Part shown: one piece after another, positions 24,001-29,592 of the stretch
Layout of the letters: every line of letters starts with the position of its first letter
Position numbering within the stretch: the first letter of the stretch is position 1
Assembly (NCBI GenBank): GCA_051889975.1
Contig: JBJFDJ010000032.1
Coordinates: forward strand, 1 to 29,592
Reading direction: 5' to 3'
Source of the DNA: UBA9845 sp051889975
Lineage (GTDB): Bacteria > Bacillota > Clostridia > Christensenellales > UBA1242
Length of the DNA: 29,592 nt
The notes under the pieces: generated by a model
Database searches by the model: none
What the model saw: only the letters and a program-made list of their open reading frames with translations
Told to the model about the DNA's origin: nothing
Program-made: the position numbers and the translations under genes

Positions 24001-24462
24001 AAGTTTATGCAATTGTTGAATTTTAACAGTGACGCAAGCCAAGTTTTAAAGCAAGTTGAAAATTTAAAATCAAGCAATTTAATAACCAACGAAGAATGGA
24101 CGGCAGTTGATGTTGAGCAAATAGTTAAAGCAGTTTGTGATTTATCAAAACTAATTGAAAAAGACGACCTTGTTTTAAAAGAGCAACAATTTTTGTGCTA
24201 TTACCCTGCAAAAGAACTGACGAACACAAATAGTGATGAAAAAATTATTGTTCAGGGAATTGCCGATTTAATTATCATAAAATCTGATGAGATATATTTG
24301 ATTGACTACAAGACAAGCAGAATATCAAGTGAACAAAAATTCAAACAAAAATATGCAACGCAATTAAACATTTATGCAAAAGCCATACAAGATTTTTATG
24401 GCAAAAAAGTGACCAAAAAAATAATTTATAGTTTTTATTTGGGTAAAGTAATAATAATTTAA
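20989..24462 (+). CDS. addA: ATP-dependent helicase/nuclease subunit A (AddA)
   Basis: The protein has 1157 residues (B. subtilis AddA is about 1230). This is the UvrD-type 3'-5' helicase and 3'-strand nuclease of AddAB. Motifs in order: Walker A SAGSGKT (32-38, K37), motif Ia VTFTNDASAEMK, Walker B IDEYQDTNE (D385, E386), motif III MVGDVKQSIYRFRQA, motif IV NKNFRSE, motif V STIHASKGLEFPVVFLVD and motif VI RLLYVALTRPKNYL. The C-terminal nuclease keeps QGIADLI (D1093), LIDYKT (D1106, K1108) and a following Gln in YATQLNIYAKA. It begins inside addB, with AAAGGATA just before the ATG, consistent with translational coupling. No terminator is visible after it. Confidence 0.95.
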   Translation: MENKVVNKYQDLTDEQQQVINHKSGNLLVSASAGSGKTKVLISKIVDIVLNKFATLKQLLVVTFTNDASAEMKIRLASELQSSNDAFLLEQLDDLTNCDILTFDKFCIKVVREFGYHIGVSNNFNVADDSLSKFLQSKALDNIFLRLNKNLDEKYNDLLEQFFGSRNFSTLKNGIIRVFNFLRSKSIDNNYYKNLLNDMYSHSLNKSEAIKYINNYIVLKRDVFDKTLNNLLVKAGQIQSDYLQEIITDWLQKVEVLNDDFENNYYYLCNGLNFKKMTKRNLTADETDLKAELSIAKDKFTLALNNFVDNKKISIEDLKNDIDFSRQNIDKLYDLVQEFEVEYANLKKRYQVLDFADLEIYAGKLLQNQDIKTALQNRYKYIFIDEYQDTNEIQDDIIKNISTGENLLMVGDVKQSIYRFRQAEPKIFLNKYNLYKDFQNTNSIVELNKNFRSESDVLNFANFVFDGIMQKDNSGIDYKNTSRLEFGGNMQKSSNGEQIKIIAVNKKTSKDESEDLQNETFKYYSVKDAELSFGEFVKIQKEAKIVANEILSLIGKTYYDAKTKSHKKIDFKDIAILSRKKSGVMLLMRDVLKKSGIPVNCTYTDKLYKSYDIQLIINILRLIENCQNDTALISTLALKSNNLSFDELAKIRAKFKEEKFFYQAVDRYASEICDETSKKIQSCFKKINEYRVLSKSKNLQELILHIIGNENLEQYFIVNNQGEEFNTHVSLLLNNIESIKNYSLSEFINYINTFAENISFDVSINDSSNSVKISTIHASKGLEFPVVFLVDTGSSFSNQSVRENILIENDFGISTKSYDLSKRLAYNSPINLAFKKKITDEERKEEMRLLYVALTRPKNYLTIVGTTDLENIDELKSSLDVLETDSYLKWILGLFGKNEVETLLHNNGIVKDCCKAMVDCVKYDFDDIDLTDVQENEFNFCGNTFSNKFSQIINNKFKKSNLVKKVSVSQIMEQEDHYNISDLTSKTSDKLQEDDFLLIGTASHKFMQLLNFNSDASQVLKQVENLKSSNLITNEEWTAVDVEQIVKAVCDLSKLIEKDDLVLKEQQFLCYYPAKELTNTNSDEKIIVQGIADLIIIKSDEIYLIDYKTSRISSEQKFKQKYATQLNIYAKAIQDFYGKKVTKKIIYSFYLGKVIII

Positions 24463-24471
24463 GCATTATGT

Positions 24472-24500
24472 TTGACAAAATAAAAAACAAAAATTATACT
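24472..24500 (+). promoter_or_regulatory. Strong promoter of the membrane coiled-coil protein gene
   Basis: A perfect TTGACA (24472-24477), a 17-base spacer, then TATACT (24495-24500, five of six). It begins ten bases after the addA stop, so the next gene is transcribed independently of addBA. Confidence 0.82.
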
Positions 24501-24542
24501 ATTTATGATGTTTATTTGTAAATAACAAACGGAGGAACAGTT

Positions 24543-27523
24543 ATGCTATTAGATATCTTCGATACAATTATTGGTGGAATTAATCAAGCAGGTCAAACAT
24601 TGGGGCTTGGTTGGATTGCAATAATTTCACTTTCACTGTTGCTTGTTACAATTATCATTAGTTTAATTGCAACAATATTTTCAAGTGAAGTTAAAACAAC
24701 CAGGGCAGTTGAAAAACTTAATGTTTATTTAGAATCAAACCCTTTCATTAATGATGAAAATTTGGTTGAATTTAATAAGTTAATGAAAAAAATACCTGCG
24801 CCTATGAGAGTGCAATGGCAACAATATATGGTTAACAGAGATAAAAAACCAAGCGAGTTTTTTACAGAAGATAATTGCATAGAAAAACCTTTTAAGGCAA
24901 GTGGCTACAAAAATCATATAACAGCAATTAGAACAGTAATTATTTGTTTATCAATTTTGTCATTTATATTTAGCATTGGTGCAGTTTTAAACACTGCAAG
25001 CACATTTGCAACAGTGCTTGTGCAAAGTTTACTTCTTCCACTTGTTATTTTGTTTGTGGGCGAGTTGTATCTTTTAATTTTAAAAGCAAAACGCAACAAT
25101 GCAATTGCCGAACTCTTTAATTTCTTTCCAAACTTTCAACATTCAATTGACAGGGCAGTTACAACTCTTCCTGATTATGTGGATTATGAAATTTTGTTCA
25201 CTCGCAAAGAAATTGTTAACGGCATACCTGTTTTGCAACAATACTTGCAACAAAGAGCAGCATTTGAAGAAGAACAAATAAGAAAAGCAAAAGAAAGTCA
25301 AGTTGAACATGAAGAATATGATTTTTCAAGTTTGGGCGTAAATGGTTCTTTGGTTATGGAAAGGGCAATGCGCGAATGTGAATACTATTTGGGCAACAGA
25401 AAGAGAATTCTTGCAGAAATTTCTGAACTTCAAGGTTCAAGAGATTTGCTTGACAAAAGTTATGACGAAAAAAATAAAACCAATCAACGCAAACTCCGTG
25501 ATATTCAAGAATCACTTGATAGATTAAAAGAAAAATTGGACAACACAACAAACATAATTGTTGGCAATGACTTGCGCAAACAAAGAGAAAATGAAATTCA
25601 AAAACAACGCCAATTAGAGCGAGAAGTTGAAGAAGATAACAACAAATATGACGCTGACAAAAAAGCACTTGACAAACAAATTGAAGATAAAAAAGCAGAA
25701 ATTGAAGAATTTAGAAAAACAGCCGAAGGCAGTTTAAATGGCGAATTTAAAACTTATGCAGATAAGATTTATGCCGACATAAAAGTTTTGGTTGACAAAC
25801 AATTTAAAGACGAGCTTGACAAATTAAAAGTTGACAATCAACAATTGCAAGTTGCAGTTGAAGAAAGAGATAAAGTGTTAACAGAAAAAACTGTTATGTA
25901 TGATGAAAAACTTCAAATCATCGAAAATTATGCAAACACAATTGCCGAACAAGAACAAACAATAACAGAACTTAAATCTGTTGCAGGAGAAGTTAGTGAA
26001 GAATTAACATCTAAAGATGCAACAATTGAATCTAAAGATAGAGAAATTTTTGAAATAAACAAAACTTTAGAAAGCAGAAAAATTGAAATAGAAAAGAAAG
26101 ACCAAGAAATCAACAACCTAAAACAATCAATAAAAGATTTAAAACACAAAAAGCAAGTTGAAGTTTACAGATATTTTGATGCAAATGGCGTTGAGTTCTT
26201 TGTGGATGAAAACGGCAATCCATATTATACCGATGAAAATGGAAAAGCGGTTTATGGCGAAACATTGAATGGTGGGCAACAAGCAAATGAACCAGCCACC
26301 CAACAAGTTGACCAGCAATTTGACGAAGAATTGACCGAACCAACAAACAACGAAGATGTTTTGCAAAACGAAGACGCTTTGGAAGATAATGCTCAAAATC
26401 AAAAAACTGAGCAAGTAGATGAAGTAGCTGATGCTATAGATAGTGATGCTTTAGTTGAAGATGACAAAAACGAAGATGTGGCTGAAATCAAGCAAGAAGA
26501 TATTGACGCGCAAAATCAAAATGCTCAAGAAGAAATGCCAATTTCACTTTCAGAACAAATTGACAAAATGTTTGCCGATTTAGAAGATGACGAAGAGCCA
26601 GAAGACTTGTCAAAAAAGGCAAAACCAGCTCCTGTAAAACGTTACAAAAAGCCAACTTATGATTTCACTTGGGAAAACAGCAATTCACCAGAAAAGTTTG
26701 ACCATGAAGAAACCATAAACGGAGATGCCGAAAAGCAAGAAGATTTAAAAGGTGCTGATGAAAAACAAGAAGCCATAAAAGAAGATGACCAAAAACAAGA
26801 TGATGGTGCAAATGTTGAACAATCAAGCCAAGACATTGAAGACATTGAAAAAGAAATTCAAAATCAAAATGAACAACTTGACAGACAAACAAAAGACCTT
26901 TCTGCTCAGTTAGAAGAAACAAAAGCAATTTCTCAAACAAAATCACCAAAAGAAAAGGCAGAAAAGAAATCAAACAAAAATACTAAGCCAAGCACTGCAA
27001 AAAAATCAAGCACAGCAAAAAAATCTTCTGCAAAAAAGGCTGCTGCCCCAAAGACAGAAAAAAAGCCAGCAACAAAAAAACAAACAACAAAAAAGACGGC
27101 AGATAAAAAATCACCAGCCAAAAAAACAACAAAAACAAATACTGCTGACAAAAAGCCAACTGCAAAAAAGACGACGGCCAAAAAAACAAGCACACCAAAA
27201 ACTGCAAAGCCAACAACAAAAACAACAACAAAGGCAAAAAAAGTAGCAAAACCAAAAAATGACAACAAGGGAAATGGNNNNNNNNNNNNNNNNNNNNNNN
27301 NNNNNNNNNNNNNNNNNNNNNNNNNNNNNNNNNNNNNNNNNNNNNNNNNNNNNNNNNNNNNNNNNNNNNNNNNNNNNCAACAACAAAGGCAAAAAAAGTA
27401 GCAAAACCAAAAAATGACAACAAGGGAAATGGTGATACTACTGTTGGCGATTTGAGTTTGGTTGAGTTTAGTGAACAGCTAAAATCTGTTTTAAAAGAAA
27501 TTAATGATGGTGATAAAAAGTAG
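24543..27523 (+). CDS. Membrane-anchored coiled-coil protein with histone-H1-like tail
   Basis: I do not recognise this protein as a named family. Collapsing a false gap (see 27223-27432) gives 941 residues ending ...LSLVEFSEQLKSVLKEI plus a short tail and a TAG at 27521. Visible parts: membrane segments at about 22-46, 126-149 and 155-181, with an 80-residue loop after the first; a long heptad-like coiled coil, about 235-538; three D-x-N-G units with aromatic ends (544-571); an acidic Gln/Glu/Asp-rich linker (about 575-800); and a Lys/Ala/Thr/Ser/Pro tail (about 800-905) like histone H1 or bacterial nucleoid KAAP repeats; then a short amphipathic helix. The three-segment topology resembles ExbB/MotA-like proteins, but no signature residues support that. 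I infer a cytoplasmic DNA- or polyanion-binding tail tethered to the membrane. GGAGG (24531-24535) precedes the ATG. Confidence 0.8.
27223..27432. other. False assembly gap: 100 N between two identical 55-base ends
   Basis: The N run is 27278-27377. The 55 bases before it (27223-27277) are identical to the 55 bases after it (27378-27432). Adjacent contigs of a k=55 de Bruijn assembly overlap by exactly this amount, so the gap is almost certainly artificial. Removing 155 bases (100 N plus one copy) restores one open frame to the TAG at 27521-27523. Confidence 0.9.
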
Positions 27524-27564
27524 TCAAAAAGGCAAAAATAGCCAAAAAGCGATAAAGAATAGTT

Positions 27565-27601
27565 AAAAAATTATCTTGTATTTGCTACAAGATAATTTTT
27601 T
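27565..27601. terminator. Bidirectional terminator between convergent genes
   Basis: A perfect 16-bp stem, 27565-27580 with 27586-27601, loop TTTGC. The A run on one side and T run on the other allow it to work on both strands. It serves the coiled-coil gene (plus) and the PRC-barrel gene (minus), and its right arm touches the latter's stop codon. Confidence 0.93.
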
Positions 27602-28319
27602 ATTGCACACTATTTGCTGTTAGTTCTTTAAGTTTGCCGTTTCTGCACACAACATCAATTATGTTTGTGTTGATTTTTGTTTGTTTTTTAACAAGCAACT
27701 CTCCGTTATCTGCATAAATATTTTTATTTGTCTTTCTGCCAATCAAAAACTCATAATTGTTTGTGATAATTTTGTTTGGTTTTTGTGGCTTAATATATGT
27801 CACTCCATTTTGAATTTCGACTTTAATGTCGCTTTTGTTATATTTGATTATGTTGGCTTTGCTTTTAAAAAATGATATGTTTAACTTTGATTGTCCTTGT
27901 TTTAATATCACAACCTTATCGCCAACATTTAAAATGTTTTTTATAAGCAATTTTGTTTTATCTTGCAAAACCAAATTTTCTATTTTATTTTTATCATTTA
28001 AGGTTATGTCCGAAACTTTGCCTATTTTGTTTCCGTCAACAGAGTAAATGTCAAAATTGTTTGGATTTACATAATTTGAAACATCTATTGTATCTAACAT
28101 AACATCAAAGCTATTTCTTAAAATTATGGCGTCCTGACCAATGCTGTAAATAGATTTTACATTCAATAGTTTGTCCTCTTGAGTGTTGTCATCAAAAAAT
28201 TGCAAAAAACATAGCTTTGTCAATTTTTTATCAAAGAGCAAATTTTTAACGTAGCCTTCAATTTTTCCATCGTAAATGCTTATTATTGGCTTTCCAATTA
28301 AATTAGATAAGGTTTTCAA
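27600..28319 (-). CDS. PRC-barrel domain protein
   Basis: The protein has 239 residues with two PRC-barrel-like domains. The first spans about residues 4-68 (LIGKPIISIYDGKIEGYVKN and a following LNVKSIYSIGQDAIILR), the second about 84-140 (FDIYSVDGNKIGKVSDITLN to VGDKVVILKQ). A C-terminal segment from about 190 (LIGRKTNKNIYADNGELLVKK) looks like a further strand-rich repeat. PRC-barrels occur in the photosynthetic reaction-centre H subunit, RimM and YlmC/YmxH-type sporulation-related proteins, and act as small binding or regulatory modules; no specific role can be given. The start is TTG at 28319: GGAGG (28331-28327) lies seven bases upstream and no ATG fits. A TATAAT (28377-28372, minus) may be its -10, but no good -35 is seen. 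It is convergent with the coiled-coil gene and divergent from the SPFH gene. Confidence 0.75.
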   Translation of the reverse strand: MKTLSNLIGKPIISIYDGKIEGYVKNLLFDKKLTKLCFLQFFDDNTQEDKLLNVKSIYSIGQDAIILRNSFDVMLDTIDVSNYVNPNNFDIYSVDGNKIGKVSDITLNDKNKIENLVLQDKTKLLIKNILNVGDKVVILKQGQSKLNISFFKSKANIIKYNKSDIKVEIQNGVTYIKPQKPNKIITNNYEFLIGRKTNKNIYADNGELLVKKQTKINTNIIDVVCRNGKLKELTANSVQ

Positions 28320-28389
28320 AATAATTCCTCCAGTTTTGTTTAAAATAATGTATGTTGCAAATTTTTTGATTATTATATTTTTAAAAAAA

Positions 28390-28418
28390 TTGATAGTTTT
28401 TATTTGATATGATAAAAT
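28390..28418 (+). promoter_or_regulatory. Promoter of the SPFH gene
   Basis: TTGATA (28390-28395), a 17-base spacer, then TGa-TAAAAT with TAAAAT at 28413-28418. Transcription would start near 28425, giving a leader of about 80 AT-rich bases before the AAGGAAA site. Confidence 0.7.
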
Positions 28419-28507
28419 AAATTATCAAACAACGAATATTTAAGTTTGCTGATTTATTAAAAAACTTCAATATGTTTGTTTAAATAAAAACGCACAAAAA
28501 GGAAAAT

Positions 28508-29587
28508 ATGGGTTTAATATCAAAAATAAAAAAATTATTTAGCAATAAAATTGACACAACTGATGTTTCTGACAGTGAGTTGATAAGCCTTGTGTCAAAT
28601 CAAGCAATCAAGTTTGGCAAAAAATTGGAAGTGCCACAAAACTTTGTTGCTGTTTTTGTGGCAAAAGGAAAAGTCGCCGATGTTTTTAACGAGGGCAGTT
28701 ATAGGTTGGAAGTTGGTTGTATGCCAATTCTTACTCGCATTTTAAAACTTACAAAACCAGACAGAAAGGGTAATTTGCCAAACAAATTTAGTGCACAATT
28801 GTATTTGATAAACCTAAAACCCTTTTTAGAGCAACAGTTTGCAAGTTTTAACAGTGTGCTCATAAAAGATAAAAAATATAAAAACCTTAAAGTTAAGCTA
28901 GAGGGCAAATTTGATTTTCAAATTATCAATTCTGTCGATTTTGTTGAAGCCATGCTTACACAATATGGTTTGATTAAAGAAAGTATTGCGCGCCGTGAAA
29001 TATCGTGTTGGGTTGCCGAACTTACGACCAAAAGAGTTCAAAAAAACAAACCAAAAGTTGAAGATTTGCACGCAAGGGCTTCAAAATGCTTTGAGGGTGT
29101 TATTGATTATGTTAACAAAGAGTTGTATGATTGTGGCGTAAAAATAACAAGTATTGAAGTCACCAACACCATTTTCCCTAAAAAAGTATTTAAGAGTGTA
29201 AAATTAGACTATACCGAACTTACGCAAAATCAACCAGCGCAAACAGTGGAAGTATTAAATTACAACAAAAATGACAAAACAGATGTTATTTCAAATATCA
29301 ATGAAAACCTGCTTGAAAGCTCAGCCACACCCAAAGATAATTTAAATAATGTTGAAACAAATGAAACTAACTGTGAAAACATTCAAGATATTTGTTCTCA
29401 AAATAGTGTAAATAACGAAAACATACAAATTGATGTTGAAAACAAAAACTGTCAAACAAACAATAAAAATGAAAACACATCAGAGCCTGATATTGTAAAC
29501 ACTGTGGGCTACAAAGTATGCTTAAATTGTGGCGCTTATAATTCGGTTAATAGTGAGCATTGTTTTAAGTGTAAATCAAAAATATAA
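28508..29587 (+). CDS. SPFH/band-7 protein with C-terminal zinc ribbon (YdjI-like)
   Basis: The protein has 359 residues. An SPFH-type domain (about 25-235) starts with LEVPQNFVAVFVAKGKVADVFNEG and continues with a Y-R-L-E-V...P-I-L-T-R segment typical of the virion-core-like/YdjI subgroup. An Asn/Glu-rich disordered linker (about 240-332) leads to a zinc ribbon with C338, C341, C352 and C355 (C-x2-C-x10-C-x2-C). No transmembrane segment is seen, as in YdjI, which associates with membranes peripherally with the PspA-like YdjF and other ydj products in B. subtilis. SPFH proteins organise membrane microdomains or stress responses; the ribbon probably mediates protein contacts. AAGG (28499-28502) precedes the ATG, and it has its own promoter. 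No PspA homologue is in the window. The stop is five bases from the window end. Confidence 0.82.
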   Translation: MGLISKIKKLFSNKIDTTDVSDSELISLVSNQAIKFGKKLEVPQNFVAVFVAKGKVADVFNEGSYRLEVGCMPILTRILKLTKPDRKGNLPNKFSAQLYLINLKPFLEQQFASFNSVLIKDKKYKNLKVKLEGKFDFQIINSVDFVEAMLTQYGLIKESIARREISCWVAELTTKRVQKNKPKVEDLHARASKCFEGVIDYVNKELYDCGVKITSIEVTNTIFPKKVFKSVKLDYTELTQNQPAQTVEVLNYNKNDKTDVISNINENLLESSATPKDNLNNVETNETNCENIQDICSQNSVNNENIQIDVENKNCQTNNKNENTSEPDIVNTVGYKVCLNCGAYNSVNSEHCFKCKSKI

Positions 29588-29592
29588 TTTTA

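Noticed and set aside
24606..25090. ExbB/MotA/ZorA-type ion channel assignment for the membrane part of the coiled-coil protein
   Set aside because: The order of membrane segments is similar, but no family signature residues are seen and no ExbD/MotB/ZorB-like partner is adjacent.
24543..27401. Stop of the coiled-coil gene at 27401
   Set aside because: It arises only because 100 N shift the frame; joining the duplicated contig ends moves the stop to 27521-27523.
26933..27423. Phe/Leu/Val-rich minus-strand open frames opposite the Lys-rich tail
   Set aside because: They are the complement of the AAA/GCA/ACA-rich tail and lack ribosome binding sites; the plus-strand frame explains the region.

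Overview
The window comes from a low-GC, AT-rich bacterium, almost certainly a member of the Bacillota (Firmicutes). The basis is the rpoB-rpoC-rpsL-rpsG-fusA-tuf gene order, an AddAB recombination enzyme instead of RecBCD, a DegV/FakB fatty-acid-binding protein, strong AGGAGG ribosome binding sites and extended -10 promoters. Sixteen complete or nearly complete genes can be read with the standard bacterial code. Fourteen end in TAA, two in TAG and none in TGA. The N runs and repeated contig ends indicate a draft or metagenome assembly. The lineage below phylum is not resolved here. An Asn at the rifampicin-site position equivalent to E. coli RpoB 526 recalls the Mollicutes, but that single residue does not decide it.

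Region by region: (1) 1-271, minus: N-terminal part of a radical SAM protein running off the window, with a promoter abutting its ATG. (2) 582-3763, minus: degV, an RNA m5U methyltransferase (RlmCD type) and an alpha/beta hydrolase. (3) 3824-11040, plus: promoter, rpoB and rpoC with a terminator; rpoC carries a real assembly gap. (4) 11246-12457: two small independent genes, a 133-residue protein of unknown function and a solitary HicB-like protein, each with its own promoter and terminator. (5) 12566-17474: the str operon (rpsL, rpsG, fusA, tuf). It has a long structured leader, a tandem foldback repeat between rpsG and fusA, and a second promoter before tuf. (6) 17746-24462: addB and addA, overlapping by 23 bases. 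addB appears to be leaderless. (7) 24472-29587: three envelope-type genes. They are a 941-residue membrane-anchored coiled-coil protein with a histone-H1-like Lys/Ala/Thr tail, a convergent PRC-barrel protein sharing its terminator, and a divergent SPFH/zinc-ribbon (YdjI-like) protein.

The core of the window is transcription (RNA polymerase beta and beta') and translation (S12, S7, EF-G, EF-Tu), followed by double-strand-break repair (AddAB). The most interesting points are: RNA polymerase active-centre and rifamycin-pocket residues that differ from the usual bacterial ones; the foldback element inside a ribosomal operon; the structured rpsL leader and its complement in the rpsL-rpsG spacer; the membrane coiled-coil protein that could tether DNA to the membrane; and a false assembly gap flanked by an exact 55-base duplication.
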